The notes beneath the pieces are model-generated. The model was not told the DNA's origin and searched no databases. It saw nothing but the letters and a program-made list of their open reading frames with translations. From Bacillus salacetis (GTDB lineage: Bacteria; Bacillota; Bacilli; Bacillales; Bacillaceae_B), in assembly GCF_003581585.1 (NCBI RefSeq), contig NZ_QXIR01000014.1, positions 43,573 to 107,572 on the forward strand: a stretch of DNA of 64,000 nucleotides. Direction: 5' to 3'. Below, piece after piece: positions 1 through 8,674 of this stretch. How positions within the stretch are numbered: the first letter of the stretch is position 1; each line of letters starts with the position of its first letter. Position numbers and translations under genes: made by a program.

Positions 1-93
1 CATTTGGGCAATGAAGGCATTGAGTTTATCTGGTCTGTTCATTCTGATCCATGCCACTCCATTGCTGACTCCATAGAGGATCGTTTCAAACAT
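1..93 (-). CDS. Enoyl-CoA hydratase/isomerase family protein (partial, N-terminus only)
   Basis: Only the first 31 codons are inside the window; the gene continues past the left edge. It starts MFETILYGVSNGVAWIRMNR and goes on with PDKLNAF, the usual opening of the crotonase fold. A clean AAAGGAGG lies 7 bases before the ATG and overlaps the stop of the preceding hydratase gene, so the two are translationally close and belong to one operon. By analogy with other phenylacetate clusters this second crotonase would be the PaaG-type ring-opening isomerase or the PaaF-type hydratase; 31 residues cannot decide which. Confidence 0.8.
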   Translation of the reverse strand, partial: MFETILYGVSNGVAWIRMNRPDKLNAFIAQM

Positions 94-106
94 ATTGATG
101 CCTCCT

Positions 107-886
107 TTACTTCCCTTTATAGTCCGGTTTTCTTTTTTCAATGAAAGCATTCATTCCTTCTTTTTGATCTTCAGATGCAAAAAGAAGTGAGAAGTTCTTG
201 CGTTCGTATTGCATTCCTTCATACAACGAATAGTCTACAGCCTTATGGACAGACTCCTTTATCAAACGGAGGGACAGCGGAGGCTGTTTGGCCAGTCTGG
301 CAGCGAATTTCTTTGTTTCTTCCATTAACAGTTCCCTTGCTACCACACGGTTGATGATTCCCAGGCGCTGTGCTTCTTTGGCGGACATCCTGTCACCTGT
401 CATCAGCCATTCCATTGCCCTTGTCTTGCCGATTAACTTGGTCAGCCTTTGAGTTCCGCCAGCTCCAGGCATTACGGCCAGATTGACTTCAGGAAAACCA
501 AATTCGGCGTCATCTGAGGCAAACAGCATGTCACAGCATAAGGCCATTTCAAAACCTCCGCCCAAGGCAAAACCTTGAACGGCTCCAATGATAGGTTTTT
601 TCACGACGGCAATCCGGTCCCAATCGGTGAACTGGTTCAGAAGTTCGAAATCAATGGCACTGTCATTGGCCATTTCATCGATATCTGCGCCTGCAGCAAA
701 CGCTCTTCCTTTTCCAGACAGAAGGATGACCTTAACTTCAGAGTCACGATCAAACTGTTCAAATGCGGAAAGAATCTCTGACACCATCTGCCTGTTGATT
801 GCGTTAAGAACTTTCGGGCGGTTGAGTTCAACAAAACCAATCCCATTCTCCATACCGGCATTGATATACTCGAAGGTTCTATTCAT
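107..886 (-). CDS. Enoyl-CoA hydratase, phenylacetate operon (PaaF/PaaG type)
   Basis: A 259-residue crotonase-superfamily enzyme of normal length. The oxyanion-hole segments are AGADIDEM (about residue 65-72) and GFALGGGFEMAL (about 105-116). Both acids used by hydratases are present, Glu113 in GGGFEM and Glu133 in FPEVNL, so water addition to an enoyl-CoA is more likely than a pure isomerase role. The start overlaps the end of the EthD-like gene by 8 bases, which places it in the paaABCD operon, where it would act on the ring-opened phenylacetyl-CoA chain. Assignment to PaaF rather than PaaG rests on the two glutamates and is only moderately sure. Confidence 0.85.
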   Translation of the reverse strand: MNRTFEYINAGMENGIGFVELNRPKVLNAINRQMVSEILSAFEQFDRDSEVKVILLSGKGRAFAAGADIDEMANDSAIDFELLNQFTDWDRIAVVKKPIIGAVQGFALGGGFEMALCCDMLFASDDAEFGFPEVNLAVMPGAGGTQRLTKLIGKTRAMEWLMTGDRMSAKEAQRLGIINRVVARELLMEETKKFAARLAKQPPLSLRLIKESVHKAVDYSLYEGMQYERKNFSLLFASEDQKEGMNAFIEKRKPDYKGK

Positions 887-1187
887 TCACTTCTTCACCG
901 ATCATCAATGTAACGAGATCGCCGGCAAAAGACATTAGATCCTTTCCGGAAGCTTTACCTTCATCTGTTTTCAAAGCTGTCTTCAATGCGTCATGGCTGT
1001 CGTAAAACATTTCACACATAAGGTAGTACTTGCCTTCTCCGCCCATTGGCGAGCCGACGATTTTAGTCACTTTCATTTCTCTTAATCCTGGAATTTTAGC
1101 TGTGATCGGTGCATGAGTATTGAAGTAATGCTCGTCGAATTGTTCCTGGTTTTCAGGATGTTTATAAAGCGCGATCAATTTTACCAT
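879..1187 (-). CDS. EthD-family small dimeric alpha/beta-barrel protein
   Basis: A 102-residue protein that starts MVKLIALYKHPENQEQFDEH and keeps the EthD pattern: a short beta strand, the YF-x-THAPI segment (about residues 22-28) and a central strand YYLMCEMFY. Members of this ferredoxin-like-fold family are small dimers, often found in aromatic degradation operons, with poorly defined roles. The gene lies 15 bases after paaD and overlaps the next hydratase gene, with a good GGGAGAG ribosome site. A PaaE-type reductase would often be encoded around here, but this protein has no flavin or iron-sulfur motif and cannot replace it directly. Confidence 0.75.
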   Translation of the reverse strand: MVKLIALYKHPENQEQFDEHYFNTHAPITAKIPGLREMKVTKIVGSPMGGEGKYYLMCEMFYDSHDALKTALKTDEGKASGKDLMSFAGDLVTLMIGEEVNE

Positions 1188-1202
1188 TGTATTCTCTCCC
1201 TT

Positions 1203-1691
1203 TTACATAATAGTAGATATTGGTTTCATTGCTTCGAATGGGTTCTTGCATTGTTTGCAGTACAGGATGCTTCTGCAGGCGGTGGGTCCGAAGATGTTTT
1301 CCATGGTGGTATATGGTGAATCGCAATATGGGCAATTGACCTTCCATCCGCCGTCATCTTCCAGTCTTTCCGGGGGCGGAGCGATACCGAATTCCTTCAG
1401 CTTCTCCCTGCCCGCTTCTGAGACCCTGTCTGATGTCCATGGCGGACTGAACAGGAAATCGACATCGGTTTCATGGATATGGGAATCCGCAAGAAGAACT
1501 TTCTCCACATTGCCCTTTATGATTTCCAGTGCCGGGCAGCCCATGAACGTCGGCAGCAATCTTACTGTTGCCTTCCCTTCCTGAAAGCCTGCCTTTTCCA
1601 CCATTCCCAATTCAACGATACTGACAGAATCAATTTCCGGGTCTTTCACCTGCTGAAGTATGTTTACTATGAGTTCATTTTTTTCTGTCAA
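1203..1691 (-). CDS. paaD: 1,2-phenylacetyl-CoA epoxidase subunit PaaD
   Basis: The N-terminal half is a DUF59/MIP18 domain (VKDPEIDSVSIVELGMVE near residues 14-31), as in PaaD/PaaJ proteins thought to help mature the diiron epoxidase. The C-terminal third carries a cysteine-rich module with CPYC, a lone Cys and CKQC, likely a zinc or iron-sulfur site. The longest frame begins with an ATG at 1700 that directly abuts AAAAGGA; the TTG at 1691 has 9-base spacing and was preferred, costing three residues. It follows paaC after a few bases in the order A-B-C-D. Confidence 0.88.
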   Translation of the reverse strand: MTEKNELIVNILQQVKDPEIDSVSIVELGMVEKAGFQEGKATVRLLPTFMGCPALEIIKGNVEKVLLADSHIHETDVDFLFSPPWTSDRVSEAGREKLKEFGIAPPPERLEDDGGWKVNCPYCDSPYTTMENIFGPTACRSILYCKQCKNPFEAMKPISTIM

Positions 1692-1705
1692 TGGAATCAT
1701 TCCTT

Positions 1706-2521
1706 TTACCAGGCTGCTGCCGGATCAGAGTTGTAGACTTCGCTCAATGTGCCGATGGCCTGATCAAGGTCAGGTGTATGCACCTTGTTCCTGCCGTTCC
1801 CTCTCTTCATTTCCAATTCAGGAACAGGAAGATTGCAAGATTCAAAGATTGGTTTCACAGCATTTTTCCAGCGGACCATGAGCATATCCCCGCCTTCGAT
1901 CAGACCTGCTTTCGCGATTTCTTCTCCCTTATCTCCCAGTGACAGGACACCTGCAAAATCCGCTGCCGTCTTATCCACTGCATCCATCATGCGTTTTCTC
2001 GCTTCGCCCCCTGCATTCATCAACTGCGAGAACCATGTCTTCCAATGCAGCAGGTGGTAGTATAATTCCATGTTCACCTTCACTGCCGCATCAGCCAATG
2101 GCTGATAGGAAGAATTTTTCAATGAATCGATTTTGACCTTTTTCGCCTGGGCATAGAAATAATTTCTGACTACCGCGAAGGCCCAATCGTAATTCGGTTC
2201 CACAAGATAGGTTCCTGAACCATTGACTTCTTCCAAAATGATAGCGTTGCGGCGTTCTTCTGATCCCCTGGCATGGGCAAGGCTGTTCATTTCCCCTTCG
2301 CCGAGATCTTCAAGCAGCCTGTAGAACATTGCCGCATGCCCCATCGTATCCTGGTTGATGGATGAAAAAGCGACATCCTCTTCAATATGAGGAGCAAGCC
2401 CGAGCCATTCCGATCCTCTGTAGGCAGTGATGAAATCATCATCTGCCAATTGATATAGAAGCTCAACCAGCGCGTTTTTGTATGCCTGGTCTTTCACTTC
2501 CGCTGCACTGCCCACTGTCAT
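1706..2521 (-). CDS. paaC: 1,2-phenylacetyl-CoA epoxidase structural subunit PaaC
   Basis: A 271-residue all-helical ferritin-like protein. In the PaaABCE epoxidase PaaC is the inactive paralogue of PaaA that scaffolds the catalytic subunit. Seen here are LVELLYQLADDDFITAYRGS (about 19-38), the paired helices with DTMGHAAMFYRLLEDLGE, and LLHWKTWFSQLM. Its ATG overlaps the paaB stop codon (ATGA), the typical tight coupling of subunits made in fixed ratio. Length and order match known paa clusters. Confidence 0.93.
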   Translation of the reverse strand: MTVGSAAEVKDQAYKNALVELLYQLADDDFITAYRGSEWLGLAPHIEEDVAFSSINQDTMGHAAMFYRLLEDLGEGEMNSLAHARGSEERRNAIILEEVNGSGTYLVEPNYDWAFAVVRNYFYAQAKKVKIDSLKNSSYQPLADAAVKVNMELYYHLLHWKTWFSQLMNAGGEARKRMMDAVDKTAADFAGVLSLGDKGEEIAKAGLIEGGDMLMVRWKNAVKPIFESCNLPVPELEMKRGNGRNKVHTPDLDQAIGTLSEVYNSDPAAAW

Positions 2522-2874
2522 GATTTCTTCGCCTTCCCTTCCCAGGATAAGATCTCTTTCTCATCCAGCATTTCCTGTTCATAGTGACGCCATTTTTTCT
2601 TTAAATACCCATAGCCCTTGGCATTCCGGTAATCCTTGTTGTCCAGGCGCTGAAGAGACTCCTTTTCTTCCTGGTCCATCTTCCTGATATCCGATCTCTT
2701 CACGACCCAGATATCTGTTGCAGGTTCCCTTCTCAGGAAATTTTCCTGTGCCATAACGAGTGCAATTTCCTGATTGGGCGCCAGCAGGCTGAACTGATGC
2801 TGCATCGGGGCATTATCTGTTCTTCTGCTGAATACTTCATACTCCTGGTAAAAATTCCTGCTTTTATCCGACAT
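2518..2874 (-). CDS. paaB: 1,2-phenylacetyl-CoA epoxidase subunit PaaB
   Basis: A small subunit of about 118 residues, starting MSDKSRNFYQEYEVFSRR. PaaB forms the bridge that holds PaaA-PaaC heterodimers in the epoxidase complex. The family signature FYQEYEVF and the later LLAPNQEIALVMAQENFLRR are present. The longest frame would begin with a GTG two codons upstream, but AAGGGGGA is correctly placed (8 bases) for the ATG at 2874. It sits 15 bases after paaA and overlaps paaC by 4 bases. Confidence 0.92.
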   Translation of the reverse strand: MSDKSRNFYQEYEVFSRRTDNAPMQHQFSLLAPNQEIALVMAQENFLRREPATDIWVVKRSDIRKMDQEEKESLQRLDNKDYRNAKGYGYLKKKWRHYEQEMLDEKEILSWEGKAKKS

Positions 2875-2889
2875 GTACACCGTCCCCCT

Positions 2890-3858
2890 TTATCCTGCCG
2901 CTGTATCTCCGCTCAGTGCTTCACGGACCCATGCGTTGTTTTCATAAGAAATCTTTCGAAGGCTTAATCTCTCTTTTGATTTTGGACCGTTATTCTTCAC
3001 GATATCCTTGAATCGGCTCCAGTCAGGCTGCTGATACACCCACTCTTCTTTTTCCTTGTCGAAGTACATCGTTTCATCCGGGAGCTTCAACCCGAGTGAA
3101 AGGATTCTAGGAACATATTTCGAGAAGAAGTCCTGTCTCAGTTCTTCATTTGTTTTGGTGCGGATTCCATACTTAATCGTAATATCCTGTTTTGAAGAAC
3201 CTGTCGTAGAGGCACTTCCCGGACCGAAGAACATCAGGAGCGATTCCCACCAGCGGTCGACTGCATCCTGGACCATTTCCTTCTGCTCAGTGGTCCCTTC
3301 TGCCAGTGCCATGATGATCGCTTCACCATGCTGGGCATGGAAGACTTCCTCAGCGCAGATCCGTTTCAATGCTCTTGCATAAGGGCCATAAGATGCCCCA
3401 AGCATGTTGGTTTGCGTAATGATGGCGGCTCCATCAACCAGCCAGCCGATTAGACCGGCGTCTCCCCACGTCGGGGCTTCCATATGAAAAACGTTATGAA
3501 ACTTCAAATCTCCGGAAAAAAGATCCTGCATGATTTCTTCCCGTGTTTTTCCATAAGGCTTCATTAAATCTTCAGCAACACGAAGGAGCAGCTGCCCATG
3601 GCCCATTTCATCCTGTACCTTCGCCATGATGCCGAGTTTCCTTCCAAGCGTCGGGGCTTTCGGCACCCATTCTTTCTCAGGAAGCGCTCCCATTATTTCG
3701 CTGATTCCGTGCATGGAGATCAATTTAATCAAAGTCTTCCTATATTCATCAGGCATCCAGTCATCGGCTTCGATTTTTTCCCCTGCTTCAATCCGTTTCA
3801 TAAAGTGTGCCATCTTTTCTTCTTCGGTCAGTGCCGTAAAAGATGCTGTATCACTCAT
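2890..3858 (-). CDS. paaA: 1,2-phenylacetyl-CoA epoxidase catalytic subunit PaaA
   Basis: 322 residues, the usual length. The ferritin-like diiron core shows two E-x2-H motifs, DEMGHGQLLLRVAED (about residue 88-102) and AEEVFHAQHGEA (about 170-181), with further helices carrying the remaining ligands. PaaA epoxidises the ring of phenylacetyl-CoA with O2 and electrons normally delivered by PaaE. It is the first gene of the run paaA-B-C-D-EthD-hydratases and has an AAGGAGG ribosome site. The upstream gap to paaK carries an inverted repeat suited to a TetR-type repressor. Confidence 0.95.
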   Translation of the reverse strand: MSDTASFTALTEEEKMAHFMKRIEAGEKIEADDWMPDEYRKTLIKLISMHGISEIMGALPEKEWVPKAPTLGRKLGIMAKVQDEMGHGQLLLRVAEDLMKPYGKTREEIMQDLFSGDLKFHNVFHMEAPTWGDAGLIGWLVDGAAIITQTNMLGASYGPYARALKRICAEEVFHAQHGEAIIMALAEGTTEQKEMVQDAVDRWWESLLMFFGPGSASTTGSSKQDITIKYGIRTKTNEELRQDFFSKYVPRILSLGLKLPDETMYFDKEKEEWVYQQPDWSRFKDIVKNNGPKSKERLSLRKISYENNAWVREALSGDTAAG

Positions 3859-3874
3859 GTAAAACCCTCCTTGA

Positions 3875-3895
3875 ATAACGTATTTCTAACGTTGT
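3875..3895. promoter_or_regulatory. Candidate operator upstream of paaA
   Basis: ATAACG, nine bases, then CGTTGT. The same layout, ATAACG-N9-CGTGAT, occurs before paaK at 5319-5339. AACG/CGTT half-sites are, as I recall, the core of the PaaR (TetR-family) site described in Thermus, but the spacing differs. No PaaR gene is in the window. Confidence 0.45.
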
Positions 3896-3932
3896 GCATT
3901 TATGTTGTGATACTATTTGAAATCAAAAAATT

Positions 3933-5258
3933 TTATACTTCAATCCCGCTATTCCGCTTATCCAGTATCCTTACTGCTTTCCCTTCAGAACGGGGAATCG
4001 ACTTTGGCTGATTGATTTTCACTTCCATCGATACGAGACAGCTGCTTTTCATGATATGCTGAATCTTTTGGGTGAGGAGGTAAATCATTTCATGTTCCAT
4101 ATTCTGTTGGAGTCCGGTGAACACCTCATCCTTTATTTCCACATGCAGCTCGACGCAATCCAGCGTTCCCTTCCGGGTCAAATGCAGCTGATAATGAGGC
4201 GAAAGTTCTTCTACGGTCAAAAGGTAATGCTCCACCTCTGAAGGATAGACATTGACCCCGCGGATGATCAGCATATCATCCACCCGTCCTTTCACACGGG
4301 ACATTTTGACCGTTGTCCTGCCGCAGGAGCACTCATTATATGACAAGGACGCGATATCTCCAGTTCTATAGCGGATAATCGGAAAAGCTTCCTTTGTCAG
4401 CGATGTAAATACAAGTTCTCCTTCTTCACCAGGAGGCAGCACCTCCAGTGTAACAGGGTCGATGATCTCAGGAAGGAAGTGATCCTCCGCAATATGCAGG
4501 CCAGATTGGTCTTCGTGGCATTCCATGGCGACACCCGGACCGATTACTTCACTAAGTCCGTATATATCGCATGCTTTAAGGTTCCACTTTTCTTCAATCT
4601 TCTGCCTCATCTTCTCAGACCAGGGTTCAGCCCCGAAAATACCATACTTCACAGAAGTCTGGGCGGGATCCTTCCCCTGCTCTTCCATCTTCTCAGCGAT
4701 ATTAAGAATATAAGAAGGCGTTCCGCAAATGACCGCCGGCTGAAAGTCTTCGATGAGTGTTATCTGCCTTTCTGCATTTCCGCCTGACACTGGCACCGTC
4801 ACCAAGCCGAGGCGCTCGCTTCCATAATGCAGTCCGAGACCGCCGGTGAATAACCCATAACCATAGGCATTATGCAGGAATTCACCCGGTTTTCCGCCGC
4901 CGATCGCAATGGCCCTGGCGACGATATCACTCCACATATCGATGTCATTTTGGGTATAGCCGACAACAGTAGGCTTTCCGCTCGTCCCCGAAGAAGCATG
5001 AACCCTCACAAGCTGATTTTGGGGGACCGCAAAGAGGCCGAACGGATAATGCTGCCGCAAATCAGCTTTCCTTGTGAAAGGAAGAAGCTTCAAATCCTCC
5101 AACGATTGAATATCCTCCGGCTTGATACCCCTGTGATCAAACTGTTCCTTGTAAAACGGGACATTAGAGTACACATTGCTTACAGTCTGCTGCAGCCGTG
5201 AAAGCTGGATCTTTTCAACGTTACTTCTGGAAGCGGTTTCAATTTCATGTAAAATCAC
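3933..5258 (-). CDS. paaK: Phenylacetate-CoA ligase
   Basis: 441 residues, matching PaaK. It activates phenylacetate with ATP and CoA, the first step of the aerobic pathway. The adenylate-forming signature is SSGTSGKPTVVGYT (about residues 89-102); further family motifs are YGLSEVIGPG and YRTGDIASL before the C-terminal cap domain. The start is a GTG with AGGGGG nine bases upstream. It is transcribed in the same direction as paaA but stands apart by 74 bases with its own operator-like repeat on each side, so it may be both a separate transcript and the head of the operon. Confidence 0.95.
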   Translation of the reverse strand: MILHEIETASRSNVEKIQLSRLQQTVSNVYSNVPFYKEQFDHRGIKPEDIQSLEDLKLLPFTRKADLRQHYPFGLFAVPQNQLVRVHASSGTSGKPTVVGYTQNDIDMWSDIVARAIAIGGGKPGEFLHNAYGYGLFTGGLGLHYGSERLGLVTVPVSGGNAERQITLIEDFQPAVICGTPSYILNIAEKMEEQGKDPAQTSVKYGIFGAEPWSEKMRQKIEEKWNLKACDIYGLSEVIGPGVAMECHEDQSGLHIAEDHFLPEIIDPVTLEVLPPGEEGELVFTSLTKEAFPIIRYRTGDIASLSYNECSCGRTTVKMSRVKGRVDDMLIIRGVNVYPSEVEHYLLTVEELSPHYQLHLTRKGTLDCVELHVEIKDEVFTGLQQNMEHEMIYLLTQKIQHIMKSSCLVSMEVKINQPKSIPRSEGKAVRILDKRNSGIEV

Positions 5259-5318
5259 TCACTGTTTCCCCCTTTATTTGACCATGACCCTTCCCCTGTT
5301 AGTCATCTTCCATTTTAT

Positions 5319-5339
5319 ATAACGCTTTTTATTCGTGAT
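5319..5339. promoter_or_regulatory. Candidate operator upstream of paaK
   Basis: ATAACG-N9-CGTGAT, the same arrangement as the repeat before paaA. It lies about 30 bases downstream of the proposed -10 element of the paaK promoter (5370-5375), where a bound repressor would block transcription. Confidence 0.45.
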
Positions 5340-5369
5340 ATGTTTATTTTGTTATATACCTACAATCAA

Positions 5370-5398
5370 AAGATAACGTGAAACCCTTGAAAAGTCAA
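5370..5398 (-). promoter_or_regulatory. Candidate SigA promoter of paaK
   Basis: On the minus strand TTGACT (5398-5393), 17 bases, TATCTT (5375-5370). The spacing is ideal; the -10 box is imperfect. It precedes paaK by about 110 bases. Confidence 0.5.
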
Positions 5399-5502
5399 TA
5401 TATTTTCTGAAAATTTATATTTTTACAGCAACTTTTGTTGTTTCATGGCGGAAAGTGAGAGAGGAGTACACAACTGCGCCCGCTTTCCCTCCCATCCAAC
5501 AT

Positions 5503-5530
5503 AAAAAAACGGACGATTCTCATCGCCCGG
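5503..5530 (-). terminator. Terminator of the SgrR-type gene
   Basis: On the minus strand GGGCGAT, GAGA loop, ATCGTCC (one G-U pair) followed by GTTTTTTT, just after the stop at 5537. Confidence 0.8.
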
Positions 5531-5536
5531 CAATCC

Positions 5537-7312
5537 TTACTTTCTTTTAAACCAAATGCGGTAAAAATCAATCCATCCCTGGGAATTGATCATGGCCTGC
5601 TGAATATCCTCATCGCTTTCCAGCTCAGACATATTTTTATACAGCGGCAGCACATGACAGTCTTCCAGTAACGTTTCTTCTATATTATATAGCTTCTTCA
5701 TCCGTTCTTCTGGATTGGATAAACTTTTCAGGTGATTGACCTCATTCAAAATAATCTCTCTTTGCTCCTCGGGGAGATGGTGCCAGATCGGGCTGGTTTC
5801 AGCCAGGATCAATTGCAGAAAACTGAAATCTTCCTGCTCGGTGATTGTGGCACTGTCGTGGATGATATCGGCTTTTTCGATGTTCTCCTTTTTTAGCAGC
5901 TCCTCTGCTGGAAGGAAGTTATTTTTAATGTTGATTCCAAATCGGCTGCATCGCTGTTTCAGCCATTCGGAATCCTCCACATGATCCCTGTCCTGGAAGG
6001 TATACAGAAACAGCTCCTCCCCATTAAATATACTCTGTTCAAGAATCTTCTGGATTTCCTTTGAACCCTCATTTGAATAGGCCTTTAAAAAACCGGCAGC
6101 TGCTTCCTGGCGAAATTCCCCCAGTTCCTCTACAAGAACAGCTGGATCAATAATAGCTTTTAAAGCAAGGCGAAATAAAGGATCACCCATCGGTCCCGCT
6201 TTCCTGCCGTTGAAAGACAGGAACTGCACATTTCTCTCCACCCTTTTTACTCTTTTCCTGCTTTTGTCTCCCTCGTCTTTTTCACGATAGTAACCGAATT
6301 CCACTTCTGTTCTGCCTGGTGTCCTGTCCCCGGTCTCCTCAGGCACATTCCAGAACTCGACCGCGTCCAGAAACGGCCGTTCCTTGAAATAGTATTCGTT
6401 CGCTTCAAGCACCAGCATCGAACCATTATTTTTCACGAGGCGGAATGGCCCTGTTCCAATGAGTGATTCTTGAAAAACGGCACTGTCGGATGTCTTGCTT
6501 ACAATTGATAAATGCTCATCACTCAAAATATGAAGAAGCAGAAAGTTGGGATGATTCAGCTTCAGCTTAAGGGCATATTCATCTAAGATAACCGTCTCTT
6601 CTACATTTGCCAGCATCCACTGGTAAGGATTATCCTCATACGACTGAAAACGATGGAAACTGTACTGGATGTCTTCGGAGGTCAAACGGTTTCCATCATG
6701 AAATTTCACGCCTTTCCTTATATAAAAAGTCCACTCATCTCCCGCTTGATTATGCTCCCAGTGAAAGGCGAGACGCGGCTCTACCACTTCTTTTTCTTCA
6801 TTATATAAAACCAATGTGTCACAAACATGCTTTAGAATATGGCATTCCGACCTAAGGCTGGCAAGCATGGGGTCGAGCGGAGAAAATGGCTGTTTTCCAT
6901 ATTTCAGCCTCAATACATCCCGGGGCTTGTCATTTTTTGATTCCGCACTGTATCCAAATAGTGTATCCAGCCATAGCTCAAACCTTTCTTCCAGACCACC
7001 GAATTTCCCGCTGTATTCACTGATCATCTCCTGGGCTCCCGCCAGCTTCCCTTTTTTAACAAGAGTCTTGCTTTCATCAAACAAAAGATCTGCAGGTTCC
7101 TTCAAAAATGAAAGAGTTGATTTATTTCCTCTTCCCCTGCCTGGAGACCACTTTATCCATCCTTCCTGCTCCCACTTTTGAATGGTCAGCTTGCTGTTCC
7201 TTGGCGTACAAAACAATACCTCGGAAACAGCGGAAAGGGAAAGTTCATTTTCCTTTTCCAAATCTGTATTTAAAAATGAAAATAATCGCGCATAATGTTC
7301 TAACGTTTTCAT
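5537..7312 (-). CDS. SgrR-type regulator (winged helix fused to a solute-binding domain)
   Basis: 591 residues. The first ~110 residues look like the SgrR N-terminal winged helix (VSEVLFCTPRNSKLTIQKWE near 29-48, then GWIKWSPGRGRGNKSTL). From about residue 130 to the end it resembles a family-5 extracellular solute-binding protein (oligopeptide/nickel type) with WTFYIRKGVKFHDGNRLT. There is no signal peptide, so the binding domain is cytoplasmic and acts as the effector sensor. It is divergent from an MFS transporter 103 bases away, the usual pairing in Bacillus, and probably controls that gene. The ligand cannot be read from the sequence. Confidence 0.85.
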   Translation of the reverse strand: MKTLEHYARLFSFLNTDLEKENELSLSAVSEVLFCTPRNSKLTIQKWEQEGWIKWSPGRGRGNKSTLSFLKEPADLLFDESKTLVKKGKLAGAQEMISEYSGKFGGLEERFELWLDTLFGYSAESKNDKPRDVLRLKYGKQPFSPLDPMLASLRSECHILKHVCDTLVLYNEEKEVVEPRLAFHWEHNQAGDEWTFYIRKGVKFHDGNRLTSEDIQYSFHRFQSYEDNPYQWMLANVEETVILDEYALKLKLNHPNFLLLHILSDEHLSIVSKTSDSAVFQESLIGTGPFRLVKNNGSMLVLEANEYYFKERPFLDAVEFWNVPEETGDRTPGRTEVEFGYYREKDEGDKSRKRVKRVERNVQFLSFNGRKAGPMGDPLFRLALKAIIDPAVLVEELGEFRQEAAAGFLKAYSNEGSKEIQKILEQSIFNGEELFLYTFQDRDHVEDSEWLKQRCSRFGINIKNNFLPAEELLKKENIEKADIIHDSATITEQEDFSFLQLILAETSPIWHHLPEEQREIILNEVNHLKSLSNPEERMKKLYNIEETLLEDCHVLPLYKNMSELESDEDIQQAMINSQGWIDFYRIWFKRK

Positions 7313-7415
7313 AGAAGATTCCTTCCTTAAAAGATGAAGTGTTTTATTTAGTATTTCTACCCTTTTTCATCTTTTTCCTTCCTACTAAAATAAATCTACA
7401 AGAAAGGACTGATGA

Positions 7416-8651
7416 ATGATGGTGCGAAAGCTTTTGAATCGCTATCCGGGTTTGGTTTGGATCCGGATCTTTGGAGAAATGCTGACAAGTGTGACGGGGG
7501 CCATGCTGGCTCCTTTTCTGATCATCTATCTTTACGACAAACTTGACGGAAATGTTCTCCTGCCGATGGTGATCGTCGGTTTGCAGCCATTATCAGAGAT
7601 TATCATCACTTTTTTAGGAGGCGGACTGACTGACCGGATGGGAAGGAAAAAAATCATTGTTGCCGGACTGCTCTTGCAGGCAGGCGCAATGGCGGGCTTT
7701 ATCTTTGCAAAATCGGTCTGGCTGTTCTCCTTGCTCTACATCCTGAATGGAGCCGGCCGGTCTATATACATCCCCGCACAGCGGGCACAAATCGCCGATT
7801 CAGTTGAGGCCGGGATCCGCCCTGAGGTTTTTGCTCTGATCAACACGGTCGGTGCAGCTGGAATGGCGCTCGGACCGGTGATTGGCTACTTCGTCTATAC
7901 CCGGGACCCCGGGATCATCTTTGGACTGCAGGCCGCCGCATTGATGATTTACCTGGCTGTTGTTTTTTTCAAACTGCCCGAAACAATACCTGATATTGAT
8001 GGAGAAGAACAAAATAATGAGATTCACAGACTAAAACTGAAATCCTTTCTATCTCAACATTCGTATGTTTTCAGCTTGATGGTTTTCAGCCTGCCGATCA
8101 GCTTTTTCTACGCACAGACAGAAACCAATTACCGCATTTATCTAGAAGATTTGTTTCCTGATTTTTTGGCGGTCCTTACAACGCTTGCCTCCATCAAAGC
8201 GGTTATGTGCATACTGCTTGAGATTCCACTGGTAAGGTGGAGCAGAAGATTCTCATTAAACAAAATCCTGATTCTCTCCTACAGCCTTTATTTTATCTCA
8301 GCGTTGTCATACGGCTTATCGACTTCGCTGCTGCTGCTCATCCTTACACAGTTGATGGTGACGATTGCCGAAAGCCTGGGATTGAACCGGCTCCTCAATC
8401 ATATTTCAGAGATAGCCCCTTCCACTAAACGCGGACTCTACTTTGCGATATACGGAACCCATTGGGACATTTCCCGGATGGCGGGGCCTTTCCTTGGAGG
8501 ATTGATACTGATAGAATGGGGCGGTGCAGCATTGTTTTCACTATCTGCATTCTTCCTTCTGGCTGGAGGAGCGGCACAATTATCCCTGCAGAAGATGTCC
8601 GGAATTTCCAGCTTTCCTGTTTTAAGGAAGTTCATGTTAAAATCAAAGTAA
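7416..8651 (+). CDS. MFS transporter, probable target of the divergent SgrR-type regulator
   Basis: 411 residues with 11-12 hydrophobic segments. The MFS motif A between helices 2 and 3 is GGGLTDRMGRKK (about residues 69-80), followed by the helix IIVAGLLLQAGAMAGFIF. It starts with paired ATG codons after AGAAAGGA. Drug/H+ antiporter-like proteins are common in this setting, but the substrate is unknown. A GNAT gene follows after 23 bases and may be cotranscribed. Confidence 0.85.
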   Translation: MMVRKLLNRYPGLVWIRIFGEMLTSVTGAMLAPFLIIYLYDKLDGNVLLPMVIVGLQPLSEIIITFLGGGLTDRMGRKKIIVAGLLLQAGAMAGFIFAKSVWLFSLLYILNGAGRSIYIPAQRAQIADSVEAGIRPEVFALINTVGAAGMALGPVIGYFVYTRDPGIIFGLQAAALMIYLAVVFFKLPETIPDIDGEEQNNEIHRLKLKSFLSQHSYVFSLMVFSLPISFFYAQTETNYRIYLEDLFPDFLAVLTTLASIKAVMCILLEIPLVRWSRRFSLNKILILSYSLYFISALSYGLSTSLLLLILTQLMVTIAESLGLNRLLNHISEIAPSTKRGLYFAIYGTHWDISRMAGPFLGGLILIEWGGAALFSLSAFFLLAGGAAQLSLQKMSGISSFPVLRKFMLKSK

Positions 8652-8674
8652 ACTGACTTTGGGAGACGTTTATC

